A stretch of DNA of 52,560 nt from Clostridia bacterium. GTDB lineage: Bacteria > Bacillota > Clostridia > TANB77 > CAG-508. This document shows positions 1-13,900 of the stretch, piece by piece. The stretch covers positions 1 to 52,560 of the forward strand of contig JAFTFU010000004.1 in assembly GCA_017458285.1 (NCBI GenBank), read 5' to 3'. Both the position numbers and the translations under genes were made by a program. The notes beneath the pieces are model-generated. The model was not told where the DNA came from, made no database searches, and saw only the letters and a program-made list of their open reading frames with translations. Position 1 is the first letter of the stretch. Each line of letters starts with the position of its first letter.

Positions 1-1
1 A

Positions 2-331
2 GGGATTCAAATTGTTATTCATTATACTAATATTAATATTACAGATAAAATGAGAGAGGACCCAACTAAATTATATGATTAGTTAGATTCTACTGGATTA
101 TTAACTGAAATTAAAAATAATATGAACGAAAAAGAATTTATAACTCTTTGTGATTGGTGTAAAGAAACTTGTGAGCATCTTTATTCTTATCGCAATAGTA
201 TTTATGCTATTTTAGATGCAATGACTAATGATTATGATAATTTGAAATTAGATATTGAAGAAATTCAAAAAGATGTTAAAGATCCAGAAACATTAACTGT
301 TCTTAAAGATGTTTTAACCAAAATGGGATAA
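2..331 (+). CDS. Tail assembly chaperone-like protein, C-terminal part (gene 1)
   Basis: The reading frame is open from the window edge to a TAA at 329-331, with one in-frame TAG at 80-82, so the start lies outside the window and 110 codons are visible. The ATG at 122 is internal, because the frame runs on through the TAG upstream. The protein is small, acidic and helical, with the run YRNSIYAILDAM followed by a conserved-looking tail (EIQKDV.DPE.L..LKDVLTKMG). I recognise this ending as typical of the small protein encoded just before the tape measure in Clostridia phages; position and size fit a tail assembly chaperone that coats the tape measure during tail assembly. Such genes often use a programmed frameshift; the upstream partner frame is not visible here, so this cannot be judged. 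Function is inferred from position and family resemblance. Confidence 0.7.
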
Positions 332-369
332 TATAGTTTATTACTTTTTAAAGAAATTTAAAGAGTAAT

Positions 370-404
370 CGGGGCGGAGAAGATTATTCTCTGCCCCGTT
401 TTTA
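370..404 (+). terminator. Intrinsic terminator after gene 1
   Basis: A 12-bp stem (370-381 with 387-398, one G-T wobble) with GC-rich base CGGGGC/GCCCCG and a 5-nt loop is followed by TTTTT. It lies in the 116-nt gap between gene 1 and the tape measure gene. It would reduce transcription into the tape measure, a usual way to make chaperone in excess over tape measure. Confidence 0.85.
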
Positions 405-447
405 TTTTTATGCATAGAAATAAAATAGGAGAGAAAGGAGATAGAAT

Positions 448-3400
448 ATGGCTAAACAACTTAATGTTGATGTTAATCTTAATACTGCAAAAGCTGAAGC
501 TTAGTTAAAAAATTTACAAAATATGTTAACTCAAGCTATTTAGGGTGCTAGTGGTCAAAAAGGTGGATTAACTAAGGAAATAGTGCAAGCAACAGAAGCT
601 GCAGCTAAATTAAAAGTTATGTTAGATTAGTCTATGAATCCAAAAACAGGAAATCTAGATTTATCAAAATTTTCATAGCAATTATCAAAATCTAAAATGA
701 CATTATCTGATTATGGTAAACAATTAACTAATTTAGGCTCTGGTGGAGAAAAGGCGTTTATGTCTTTAGCTCGTTCTGTTGTTTCTGCAGAAACTCCAAT
801 GCGCTAGTCTAATAAAACAATGACTGAATTATGGACAACAATGAAAAATACTGCGCGTTGGCAATTGTCTTCAAGTGCATTGCATGCATTTGTTGGTGGT
901 TTATAGAATGCATTAAGTTATGCAAGAGGCTTAAATGAATCTTTAAATTCTATTCGTATTGTTACTGGATAGAGTGCTGAATAGATGAATGAATTTGCAC
1001 AAAGAGCAAATAAAAGTGCAAAAGAATTAAGTGCATCTACTTTAGATTATACTGATGCCGCATTGATTTATTATCAATAGGGTATTCGAGACGATAAAGA
1101 AATAAAAGCAAGAACAGATGCCACTATTAAAATGGCAAATGTTACCGGTGATAGTGCTGCAAAAGTTTCTAACCAATTAACTTCTATTTGGAATAACTTT
1201 GCTAAAGGTGGAGAAAATTTAGAATATTATGCAGATGTTATTACCGCTTTAGGTGCAGCAACAGCATCTAGTTCTTCAGAAATTTCTGCAGGTCTAGAAA
1301 AGTTTGCTTCTATTGCAGAAGAAACTGGTTTATCTTATGAATATGCAACTTCTTCATTGGCAACTATTGTTGCTACAACTCGTTAGAGTGCTGATGTTGT
1401 AGGTACTGCTTTAAAGACAATTTTTGGTCGTGTTCAAAGTTTGAATTTAGGTGAAACTTTAGAAGATGGAACCACTTTAGGTAAATATTCTAAGGCTCTA
1501 TCTCAAGTTGGAATTGACATTAAAGATTAGAATGGTCAATTAAAAGATATGGATGTTATCCTTGATGAAATGGGTAGCAAATGGGAAACTTTGAATCGTG
1601 ACTAGAGAGTTGCTTTAGCTTAGGCTGTTGCTGGTGCAAGGCAATATAACCAATTAATGGCTTTAATGGAAAATTATGATTTCTTTAAAGAAAATGTTGC
1701 TGTTGCTTTGGGGTCTGAAGGAGAACTTCAAAAATAGGCTGATATTTATGCAGAATCTTGGGAGGCTGCTAAAACAAGAGTTCGTGCGGCTGCGCAAGGT
1801 ATTTTTGATGAATTAATTAGTGATGATTTCTTTATTTCTGTTAATGATGCTATTGCAGGTTTATTAAATGGTGTTGATAGTTTAATTAATGCAATGGGTG
1901 GTTTACCAGGAGTATTAGGAATGGTTGGTTCACTTGCAACTAAAGTTTTTAAAACATAGATGACTCAAGGCATTGAAGGAGCTATTAATGGTTTAAAGAC
2001 TTTTACTGGTGTATCTACTATGGAAGCCAATATTTTAAGATAGCAAGCAATGACTGCCGCAAAAGGTTTTACTCCTTCTGATGGAGGAACTAAATCTTTA
2101 TAGATGGAAAGCGCAGGAATGTTACGTAGCTTAAAATTAGCTGATTTATATTAGAAAAAACGTGAATAGATTGCAGCTTAGGGTAAGTAGATTTCGGCTG
2201 GAGATGCTGCAAGAGTAACAGCATTAATGTAGGTTTTAGATTTAACTTAGTAGATTGCAGTAGCTTAGTAGAAAGAATATGAAGCAGCAGAAAAAACTAC
2301 GATGCAAGATAGGACAAGATTAAATTCTAAAATGAATATTGCTGCTACTAAAAAAGCAAAAGCTACTTTAGGAGCAGGTGCATCTAAAAGTGAAGTTGCA
2401 GCATAGGCAAAAGAAATTTTAGATCCGGCTCAAAAATCTTGGATGGGATTTTAGGAGAATGCGGAAAAAGCTTTATTGGCATAGAGTGGCCTAGAATCTA
2501 TGAAGAATGGAGAAATATTAACAGCTAGTCAAATAAATGGTTTGAATGATGCGTTAATACTTTAGGCAACTTAGGCTGCTTAGAGAGAAGCTGATTTGCG
2601 ATAGAGATAGGATAAGTGGCAATCAGAATATGATGAATTATAGTAGAGAAAAGCTTCTCGATCAGAGGAAGATTTTCCTGAATAGGATAAAAAACGATTA
2701 GAGAATTTAGAAAAAAATTTAAATAAAGGTTAGGCTGAAATTGAAGCAGAAGCAGATAAACAGCGATAGGCAGAATCTTTAAATAGGCAGCAAGAACATA
2801 TAAAAAATAAATTAAATGCAGAAAAACAATATTAGGAAGAATTAAGTAATTTAGAGCAAGATTTAAATGATGATAAAATTTCTAAAGAAGAAAAACAAGA
2901 AAAATAGCGTAGAAAAAATTAGTTAAATGATTGGTTTAATTATTAGCAAGAAAATGGGTTAGATTCTAAAAGTTTAATTGATAAATTTTAGCAAGAAATT
3001 AACCCAGAGGCTTTTCAATCTTTATTAGATGATTTAATTGCAGATTTGCATTTAGATTTAGATAATTTAGATTTAGAAGAAGGCAGTTTTGAACAATGGC
3101 TAGCCGATAAAAGAGCTGAATTAGAAGCTGGAGTTCAAGCTGAACGTTCAGAGGATGCTAGTGATTAGGCAGCAAAAGATGTAGCCAAAGAAATTGATAA
3201 TTTAGGTGCTTAGTCTTTTGATACTTTAGCTGAAGGAGTTACGAATGCATTTTAGGGTGTTAGTAATTTAACGATGGGATTTTCTTCATTACAACAAACA
3301 TTGGTTACTTTAAATAATACTGATCTATCTTTTGGAGAAAAATTCTTATAGGTTAGTATGTCATTATCTATGGCATTACCAATGATTGCATCTGGTGCAA

Positions 3401-6400
3401 CAGCTATTGTGTCTGGATTCAAAGGAATTGCTTCTGGCGCTACAGGTATGATAAAGTCTATTGTATTAGCTAATTCTGCTATGAGTATGTCAGAAAAAGC
3501 TATTGTATCTTAGAAATTAGCAACTGATGCTTCTTCTATTTCTCTTCGTAAATTAGTTGCTTCTAATGCACAAAGTACTGCAGCTTCCGTTGCAGCTGGA
3601 AGTGCTGCTGGGGCAGAAGCTTCAGCGTTTGGTGTATTAGGTGCTGCTGCTAAAGCTGCGGCAGCAAGTATTGGTTCTATGATTATGACAGCTTTACCAT
3701 TTATTGCTATAGCGGCAGCTGTTATGGCAGCTATTATTGGAATTAAAAAAGCAGTAGAATATTAGCATTCTCAAAGTGCTGAAGGACAGTTAGAGGCAGC
3801 ATAGGAAAGGGCAGAAACTTTTACTACAGCTTTACAAGATGCTAAAAGTGCTGCCGAAGAATTAAATAGCGCTTTTGATAATTATAATAATGTTTAGAAT
3901 GCGTTAGATGAATGTACACGTGGAACATAGGAATGGCGAGACGCTTTAGTTGATGCTAACCAAGAAGTGTTAGACATTTTAGATAAATATCCTGAATTAG
4001 CTGAATATGTTAATCAAGATAGGAATGGTAGATGGACTATAAGCGATGAGGGCTGGGAAACTGTTCAATAGGAAGCCAATGATAGAATTATAAAAACTTA
4101 GGCTGCTAAAAATTTAGCTGATTAGGAAGTAGCTCAGAAGCAAAGTATTGTTGATTAGGAAGATATTTTAGATTAGTTTACAGACGGAGCTTTTGTTCGT
4201 AAGAGCAAAATTTAGGATTTAATTAAAGATAATTGGGAAGATATTGCTAATTCATTAAACCCAGAAAAAACAGTTAAAGATATTTTAAAGGATGCTGGAT
4301 ATAGTACTGATAAAAATTAGAATGGTGTATATGCAAATCCAGATGTACGTCGTTTATTAGAAAACATGCGTACGAATGATTTAACGTAGCAAATGCGAGA
4401 ATGGGATTAGTAGAATCGTTTAAATAATCAAAGAGCTTTAACATAGAATCAAATTTTAGCATAGTCCGCTTTATCTCAAGATGAAAAATATGCAGATTCT
4501 AAAAATTTAAATGATATAGCTAATATTGTAGCTAGACAATTACCTAAAGAGACTGAACCAAAACGTGAAGAATATGAAAAATAGTTTGGAACTGGAGCGG
4601 GAAAATTTAAATTAGAAAATGAAGCTAACGCAAAAAAATATTTATCTGATGCTTTAGGTATTGATTTAGATGATTTAACTTATTTTTAGTTACATGGTAA
4701 TGGTGTTGATTATAAAGTTGAGGGTAGCGATGAAGTTTAGACAGCGACTAAAGCTGATATGTCAGCATTTTTAGCCGCTGCAGATGCAGCTATGGAATTA
4801 GCTGGAGCATTAGGTTCTGCTGCTGATGCTGCATTATAGAATGCGGATTAGGCTATAAATAAAAATATTGAAGGGGCTGAAGCCGCAAAAGAGTTCGCAA
4901 CTACTGGAAGTTTTGGTGGTGCAACTTATGAAGATGCTGTTGAATTTTGGAAGGGTATGGATACTTAGGAAGAGTTTGATTCTAAAATGTCTGAAGTTTT
5001 TGGTAAAGATTGGGTTGATAGTTTAGGATTCGAGAGTGCAGAAAAGGCATATCAAGAAGCATAGGAAAGTGCTTAGGTTTCAATGGATGCTTTTTATGAA
5101 GCTGTAAATACTACAACAGATGAAACTTTAGATAAATTAAATAAACGCAGAGCTAAAAAACCTATTTCAATGGAAGAAGCTACTGATTTTATAGAAGCTG
5201 AAAATGCAAAGTTATTAGAAGAAGATATTTCTATAAAAGATAAAGTTCCAAAATCTTATTCAGAATTAGCTGAAGCAGCTTCAAATTTAGGAACAATACA
5301 AGATTTAGTAAATGGAAAATTTGCTGATGGTACTCAATTATCTGAAGAATAGGCAGAAGCATTACAATCTTTAGCTTAGGGTATTACTGGTGGCGAAGCG
5401 GCTTTAAGTACTATTATGGATGGTAACTTTATTGCGGATGCTGAAGGTCTGCAAGAATTAATTAATGAAATCACTGATGCTGCTGAAGCTGAATAGAGAT
5501 TAGCTGAAAATGCAAAAATTTTAGATTATCATAATTTAGTTGATTAGATGCGTGAATTAACTAATAGTGGTTAGACTTGGGATTATACTATTGCATCTAA
5601 TATTGATAGTTTATTGGTAGAAGCTGATGCTACTGAATTATAGATTCAAAAATTAATGTTATTAAGAGCTGGGGTAGAAGATACTGTAGCAGCTTTAAAT
5701 GAATTTGATTAGGCATTATCTGCTGATGAGGGTTCTGATATTTCTGATGAGTTTGGTAGTCGTTTAAAGAAATTTAAAGAATTAGCTGAAGAAGGAAGAA
5801 TTGGTTCGGCTGCTTATCAAGAAGGCTTAGAAATATTTATGCCTGATAAAATTAAAAATATGGAAGCTAGTCCAGAGAGAGAATAGGCAGTTTAGGATTT
5901 TATTACTAATACATTAAGTCGTTATACAGATTTAGAATCAGGAACAACAGGAACTACTGAAATTGCTCATTTGACAGATGACTTAGAAAAATATGGCGCC
6001 TTAATGCATGATGAAAATGGTAATATGCATCTTGCAGAAAGTCAAAAAACTATTGAAGATTTAGCTGGAACTATTGGAGTAAGTACTGATGCAATGCGTT
6101 CTTATATGACTGCTTGGGCTTAGTTTGATAGTGAGGGTGCAAGTATTTTTTCATAGCTATTAAAGAATTCTTCAGATGTAAATGATCAAATGTTAGCTAA
6201 TGATTTAACTACAACTTAGTTAATGGAAGATTAGCAACGTTTATATAAAGAAGGAAAACAAGGCTCAGATGAATGGAAAGCTAATGCACAAAAAATGGCT
6301 GAAGCTGATACTTAGCGAGCAAAAATTGCTTAGTAGGCTACTTCTAATGTTTAGAAATATATGGATAATTAGAAGTAGTATTCTCAAGAAAGTGTTGATG

Positions 6401-9400
6401 CTGCCTTAGAGAATTATAATAAATTAAAAGAAGCATATGATTCAAATTCAAAAGTAGATGGAAAAATGGTTACTGAAGCAGATGTTTCTTAGGCATTAGA
6501 AGCTTATGCTGAAGTTAAACGAAAAAAAGAAGAAATTGAAGAACCTTCTGAATTAGAAATTAATTTAGCAATGGAGGGTTTTGATGCTTAGATTGATGAA
6601 AAAATTGCTTAGATAAAAGAATTAGGCGGAGTAGTTCAAGAGAATGAAGATGGTTCTATTTAGGTAGATGTTAGTGCTGTAGGATCAGAAGAAGCGATTA
6701 GCGAAATTTCAAATTTAGAATCTGATATTAATGAAATAAATGGTTAGAAAGCTGAAGTAACTGCTTAGTTTAATTTAGAAAAATCTGATGACCCATTATA
6801 GTATGCAAAAGATTTAGCTGAAGCTGAAAATGCTGTTCCTAAAACAGTAGCTCCAATTTTTAGTGCTCCTGGCGCGGCTACAGCAAAAAAGTTAGCATAG
6901 GATGTAGCTAGCGCAGCTAATAGTGTTCCTCGTTTAGTAACAGTGACATTTAATGCCGTGAAAACTGGCGATTGGAGTGGTTCAACCGGTGGAACTAGTG
7001 GTGGAAAAACTCGTCGAGGAGGTAACGGTTATGAATGGACGGGTTCTGCTTAGAGTTAGGGTTCTGCGCATGAATCTGGATCATGGGGAATTCCTACAAC
7101 TGAAACAAATACTTTAGTAGGAGAATTAGGTTAGGAATTAGTTGTAAGTCCAAAAACTGGAACTTATTATACTGTTGGAGATAATGGTGCTGAATTTGTT
7201 AATTTAGATAAAGGGAGTATTGTTTTTAATCATAAGCAGACTGAAGAATTACTTAAATATCGTAAAATTAATACTCGTGGTTAGGCTTTATTTTAGGGTA
7301 ATGCAAGATATTTAAGTAAAGAGGTTAAAGAAGAAAAATCCGTTGGTCTTTGGTCTAATAATGGGAAGAATAATAACAATAATAATTATAATAATAAACT
7401 AGATACTCAACAAATTAAAAATAATACTAAAACAACAGCTAAAAATACTGGTGCAACTGCGGCAGCTGCAGAAGATATAAAAACATATGAACAATAGTTA
7501 GTAGATTTAGTTCGTGATTAGATAGATGTTTATAAAACTTTAGATAAAACTATTAGAGGTTTAGAACATGCTTATAAAAATTATACTCGTAATAATGATA
7601 GATTAACTGGTCAAAATTTAATGAATAATATGGAAAAAGGTATTTAGGCTGGTGCTTAGCTTTATTAGTAGTATTTAACTAAATTTAAACAGACTCAAAC
7701 TGAATATCAAAAATCTTTAGATAGATTTACAAGTGCTGAAAAAAATGGAATTTAGTGGATTGAAAAGGTTTTTGCTGGTGGCACTTATGATAAAGATGCA
7801 AAATTTCATCAAGAAGTTCGTAGTGCTGATGGGACTAATATGATTGAATTTTATTAGAATCGACAAGATGCTAAAGGTAATACATTATTAAATCCTAATG
7901 CTGTAAGATATGATGCAGAAGGCAATTTAACTTGGATTGATGAAACTGCTTTACAAGAAGCTGCAGCAAAAGATTTAGAGTATTGGCAAGAATATATTAA
8001 TCAATAGAAATATGTTAATGAAGAAGATAAAATAAGAGCTGAAAATGAATTAGCTAATGCTAAAGCTCGTCATGATTATATTATGAAAATAATTGATGAA
8101 GAGAGCTCAGCTTATAATGATATGATTGATGCCGAAGAATAGGCTCAAGATATGTTAGAAGAATTACATGATTTAGCTCAAGAAAAAATAGTAAAAAAAT
8201 TAGAAATACAATTAGATTTCAATGAAACAGCCATGAAACCTTTAGAGTTAAAAATGCGAATATTAGAAGATTCAACTTTTGGCATTGCTGAATCTATGCA
8301 AAAAATATATAATTTTTCTGATTCTGATTTATTTGTTGCAATAGATAGATGGCTTAATCCGGAAAGTTTAGCATCAACTAATTTTTATTAGCGTGGAAAT
8401 GATTAGTGGTCATATGCTTTAAATGAATTAGATGCATATACTCAATTTTATCGTGAATCTGAAGATGCTATTAATAGAATTTTTACTGATCCAAAAGCAA
8501 TTACTTCTGAATCTGAACGTTAGAATTTAATTAAATTTATTGATGGTGCTACTGGAGCTTTAAATAAATTATTAGATTATACAGAAAAAATTGGAGAATC
8601 AGGTTCAAAAGCTTTTGAAAAATTTGGTGAATAGATTGCTAGAGTAACTAAATAGATGGAAAGTAATTTTAGTATTTTAGATCATTTTAAAAATGTTGCA
8701 GATTTATTAGGATTAAATTATAATCATGATTTATTAGAAGGTATTGCAAATAGTTAGTTAGAAGCTAGTGAAATTATGTGGAGAACTGCTGAACAAGAAT
8801 TAATTTCAGCTAAAAAAATGCGAGATGATGCAAAATCTACTTATGAAGATTTATTAGCTTCAGGAGATATTCAAGGTGCTGAATTTTATAAAAAAAGTAT
8901 GTTGGATCCCGCAGAAGATTATTATGAAGAAACTCTTTCAAAAGCACAAGATGCTACAACTAAATTTGCACAAAGTATTTAGAATAAATGGACAACCAGT
9001 TTTGCTAAAATAAAAGCTGCCTGGGAACAAACAGCTACTTTTGGTTCTAATTTTGATGCCTTAACTAAATCTATGGATAAAGCTAGATCTGTTTAGGAAG
9101 AATTGGTTACTACTACTAATAAAATGTATGAAACTAATACATTAATTAGAAAGTTAAATCAAGATATTAATAAAACAGATAGTTTAGCATCTAAAGAAAA
9201 ATTACGTAATTTTTAGCAAGAAATTGAAGGTCGTTAGAAAGATGTTTAGATGACTAAAGCTAGTTTAGATATTTTAAAAGCTCGTTATGAATTATTATAG
9301 GCTGAAATGGCATTAGAAGATGCTAAAAATGCGAAATCAACAGTTCGTTTATAGAGAGATAATGAAGGTAATTATGGCTATGTTTATACAGCAGATCAAG

Positions 9401-10845
9401 ATGATATAGATGATGCTGAATAGAATTTAGCTGATAAATAGAATGACTTATATAATTTAGTATTAAATCAAACAAATGATTATCATGAAAAAATGGTTGC
9501 TTCTCGTGCTGAATATCTTGCGCGTGTTGAGGAAATAATGAATGATACAACTATTGATGAACAAGAGCGTGCTAGACAATTAGCAGAATTAAGAAAATAG
9601 TTTGATCAAGAATGGTAGATATATGAAGGTAATATTACTGAAGCAGTTTATTATTTAAATCAAGAAGCAGTAGATGGAATGTCAGAAGCATATACAACTA
9701 TGTATGATGATAGAATTGTTCGATTAGATGAATGGATGAATATATGTAATGAAAAAGAAGGAGATTTATAGGATTTATTAGATGAAGTGAATTCTAAAAG
9801 AAATGAAGTAAAAGAAAATACTGTTACTGGGTTAGGTGAAATTAAAGATCGAACTACTGATATTATTAATGAAAATGGTTCTTTATCTAAACAAATTACT
9901 GGAAATATTATTCCAACAATGGAAAGTGAAATGATTGCTGTGAGTAATTTAACAGAAGCTTTTTCTAAGAAAATAGATAAAATTAAAGAAACAATTGATT
10001 ATTATCAAAATTTAATTGATGTTGCTACACAAGCTTTAAATCTTATGAGTATGACAGATAATTCCGAATCTTCTTATGATCATAGTTTAAGATAGGGTGA
10101 TTATTTAGTTAGCGGCAATTTAGCTGGTTATGCTGAAGAAAATTCTTTACGTTCTAAAGCTGCACGAAATATGTCAAAAGAAAATGGGTATAAATGGAAT
10201 TAGATGGAATTAGTAACTATTTAGGCTATAGCAAATGAGCAAGGAGAAGATTGGAATGTAATCGGTAATTAGGTTTTAAATGGAAAAACTGATTTTACTG
10301 GTAAAGGTGCAGATGTTTTAAATTTGATGGGAAGTCAAAGTAGTACTCGTAGTAAAAACAATTCTGATGATTAGACTGCATTAGCTTAGTATTTATTAGA
10401 TACTGGATAGGAAGCATTAGCTAAAAATATCAATTTAGATTAGTATAATATGAGTGATGAAGTTAGAAAAGAATTAAAAAATGCTGTTAGCGGCGATACG
10501 GGAATGTATACTGGTGAATGGGGTTCAAGCGGTAAACTTGCAATTCTTCATGAAAAAGAATTATTATTAAATAAAGACGATACTCTTAATTTCTTAAAAG
10601 CATTAGAAGTGGCTAAAGAAGGTTATTAGCAAGCTATTTAGATGCAACAATTACAATCTTTATATCAATAGTAGATTGAAGCTTCTGCTGCATCTTTAGC
10701 TACTAATTTTTAGAATAATAATGAAAATGTATAGCAAAATGTTACTATTCATGCAGAATTTCCAAATGTTACAGAACGTAATGAAATTGCAGAAGCTTTT
10801 AAAACTTTAGTTAATGAAGCATCTCAATTCGCAAATAGATATTAA
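448..10845 (+). CDS. Tail tape measure protein, TAG-recoded, 3,465 aa (gene 2)
   Basis: This is the tail-length ruler and inner tail protein. The frame from ATG 448 (AAGGAG at 435-440) to TAATAA at 10843 has no TAA or TGA but more than 100 TAG codons. Residues ~130-500 match the PhageMin_Tail/TIGR01760 tape-measure core (IKMANVTG, YYADVITALGAATASSS, LGKYSKAL, IYAESWEAAKTRVRAAA). TAG falls where that family has Gln. Residues ~970-1100 are hydrophobic and Ala/Gly-rich, likely the membrane-interacting segment. Two long Gln/Lys/Glu-rich coiled-coil regions flank a Gly-rich segment and the motif VGDNGAEFV (~2190-2280). The C-terminus (TIHAEFPNVTERNEI) is typical of Clostridia-phage tape measures. 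At about 0.15 nm per residue it would imply a tail near 500 nm. Identification is firm; the tail length is an estimate. Confidence 0.95.
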
Positions 10846-10846
10846 T

Positions 10847-10878
10847 AAAAAAGGGAGAGATTTATTCTCTCCCTTTTT
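10847..10878 (+). terminator. Intrinsic terminator after the tape measure gene
   Basis: GGGAGAGA (10853-10860) pairs with TCTCTCCC (10866-10873) across a 5-nt loop, extended by an A6/T5 pairing, with TTTTT at 10874-10878. It begins 2 nt after the tape measure stop. Confidence 0.88.
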
Positions 10879-10894
10879 GGTCTATTTAGAATCA

Positions 10895-10926
10895 TTGACC
10901 AGACAAAAAAATTATGTTATTATGAT
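10895..10926 (+). promoter_or_regulatory. Sigma70-type promoter for the baseplate cluster
   Basis: TTGACC (10895-10900), a 17-nt spacer and TATTAT (10918-10923; a TATGAT alternative at 10921) lie between the preceding terminator and the AAAGGAGGG binding site of gene 3. The arrangement terminator-promoter-RBS suggests a new transcription unit for genes 3-8. Confidence 0.65.
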
Positions 10927-10958
10927 AATAAAAGAGAAAAAGGAGGGAATGGTAATCA

Positions 10959-13900
10959 ATGGATGAAATGAATTATAACGAACAAGTTTTAAAAGCTGTT
11001 TAGATAGTTGTTCAAGGTGAGATTAGAAAAGTACATTTTGATCAAACTATTAAAGCTACTATTATAGGCGATGAATCTGCTGATGAAGGACGTTATTGGT
11101 GTTCTAATGGCTTTAGTGAATTTTGGGCTTATTCTACTGAAGTTCGTTATCGCAAAAATGATAAAGTATTAGTTACTATTCCAGAAGGAGATTATTCTAA
11201 TTCTACTAAAGTAATTATTAGTAAATAGGCAGATGAAAATAATTCTCCTTTAATTTTAGCTTCTCCTTTAGCTATGATGGTAGATTTAACTAATAATATG
11301 GTTACAGGAGAAATTGAGGAAGCTACTTGGGCTAATTTAGGAAGAGAAAATAATTAGTCTGATTGTAAATATTCTTGGGATATAGATACAAAAGATTTTA
11401 TTAATTCAGCTGCTTTTTAGTATGGTGTTCCTTTTTACGATAGCGGAGTTAATAAAATTTATGAAACGGATATTACTCGTTTAGGTTTTTCTGCTTAGTT
11501 TTCTACTTGGTTAACTGAATATACAGCTATCAGTGGTAATTATGGTATCGCTATAGAATTAACTTTTAAAGATAATGATAGAGAAGGTATCGTTAATAAT
11601 TATACTGAATTAATTTCTTAGCCCATAGTTAGTGAAATTTATTTTAAAAATTAGACTTCTACAGGTACAAATAAAGTTGAATTAACACCAGAAGAAAGAG
11701 CAGCTTTATTTGATATTTTTACCACAGATGCTAAAAAAAGAAGTAGAATAGGTTGGACCACTGATTCAAATAATGCTAATTAGAAAATTCCTACTGGACA
11801 ATATAAATTAGATGGTGAAAATTTTGTAACAGTTTATAAATATGCGCCTTCTAATGAATTTGTAAAATATATTACTTTTGATTCAGAAGAATTTTTTGGT
11901 GATATATATGGATATGATACTTATTATACTAATGAAATAGTTTTTGATGTTAGTGATTTTTCAAAATATGCTATAATAAGAATTAGAGCTTGGTTGTATT
12001 AGAGAGATAATTTTAGAGCTATGGATGGTGAATATATTGAGGCTCCATCTGTTAATGATTTTTCTAATATAAATCCGAATATTTTTATGAAAGATCCTTA
12101 TTTATGTTTAGGGGTAGAAGCAAGTGAATTTATTTCAGATAAAGTAGAATTAATTACTTCTTCTAGTTCTACTTTTTATAAAACTTTAAAATCCCCTGAT
12201 TCAGAAATTGAAAATGATACTAATGAAAAAAGACGATTAAGAGAGAATTTAAAAAAGATTCATTTACGCTGGACTCATAAAGATGAAAATACTGGAATTA
12301 TTAGATTAGTAGAACCAGATGAATATCCAGAGGATTATGAAATTCGTTGGTATAGATGGGCTTTAGGAAAACCTTCTTGTGATGAATTTTCTGGTGCTCA
12401 TTGGGAAAGATTTTATGGTTGTAAAGACACTCCTAATTAGGAGGGGGATTATGCAATTACCCTGGACGAAATTAATACATTAAATGAATAGGGTGATATA
12501 TGGAGCAGAAATCCTACTAATTAGCTAGATGCTTAGTTATCTCCTAATATAAATAGATCATAGGAAAAAATAAAAGCTATTATTTTAAAAGTAGAATAGC
12601 CAGTTTTAACTTCCTATGTTAGAGAAGGAGATACTATAACCGCAAATCCTATTAATGGAGATATTGTATATAGATTTGCGGGAGAAACTAAAGAATTAAT
12701 TTTTACTAATGATGATGAAGTGCGTAATGAATAGACTTATATAGATATGAATGCTCTTTCCATCCGATTTGATGATGGTAGTAATGGACATTATTTTTTA
12801 TATAATCGCGCAGGAAATGTTAGTAAAGATTCTGATTTAGAAATTCGTACTTTAACTTTAGTTTTTGATGAAACTAAAACTGAAACTGATGTATATAATA
12901 AACCTACAGTGCCCGCAAGCGTACCAATAGTTTGGCATTTTCCGGAATCAATGACTATGATTACTCCAGCTACGACCGCAGGATTAGATGGTAAACCCAC
13001 TGATGTTCATACGTTTACAAATACTGTTTCTGTTGGGTATTTTATTAAGAAAAGTCTTAGTAGATAGGATAATAATAATACAGTTACAGCAGAAGCTATT
13101 ATTGATGGGGTAAAATATTCTGCTGCAGTATAGATGTCTTTTGGAACTGCAGGTACTTCTGGTTCAGATTATACTTTAGATATTGTTTGGAATAATAATG
13201 CTTTAGATGTTACCAATCCTAAACAAGGATTGCTTATAGGATAGGTTGGTTTATATGATTCAGCGGGTAATTAGATTTTAGGTGATAGTGAAACTATTAC
13301 TGATTTAACTTCTGATTATGAACTAAAATATGAATGGGAAGTTGCTGAATTAATAGATGATGATGCTGGATATGATTATTCTTATGAAGAATATGGAGTT
13401 TTATATCCTATTTTCTCAGAAAGCACTGAAGCTACTTTTGATTAGAATGATGAATTTATTACAGGAGTATCTAATGATAATACTTATGGAGGGTATTATT
13501 ATTTTATTGAAACAGATAATAACTTAATTAATAAATTTAATGTAATGTGCGGCGATACGGTTTTAACTAGTAAAACATCTATAGCCAATAATTTGAATAC
13601 TGATACTATTAAAACTAATTTAAAATTATCTATTGAAACATTAGCATTTTATGATTTAGATTAGGAAAAATTTATTTATTTAAAAGATTATTTTTAGGAT
13701 GTAAATAAATTAAATTTAACTGATATTACAGAAAAGTTATTTAATACATAGTTATATAGAAAAAGAGATGTAGAAAATTTAAGAGTAATTAAAACTATTA
13801 GAAATGAACAATTTTATAAAGATTTAATTCATGTTTTTGTAGAAAATGGTGATTTATTATATACTAATTTGTTTAATGATTTAAGTCAAATAAATATACA

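Noticed and set aside
122..331. ATG 122 as the start of gene 1
   Set aside because: The frame is open upstream through TAG 80-82 to the window edge, with protein that continues the family pattern, and no binding site precedes 122.
1..331. Programmed frameshift site in gene 1
   Set aside because: The upstream partner frame and any slippery sequence lie outside the window; the alternative frame that ends at TGA 51-53 encodes an implausible hydrophobic run.
4274..4462. Minus-strand ORFs (4274-4462, 9323-9550, 12791-13000, 34537-34782, 38822-39016, 44052-44285, 46195-46446, 49426-49800)
   Set aside because: Each lies wholly inside a well-supported + strand gene, lacks a binding site and has a composition mirroring the gene opposite.
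448..10845. TAG read as Tyr or Leu instead of Gln
   Set aside because: Conserved tape measure and fibre motifs have Gln at the TAG positions, and TAG clusters in Gln-rich coiled coils; neither Tyr nor Leu fits.
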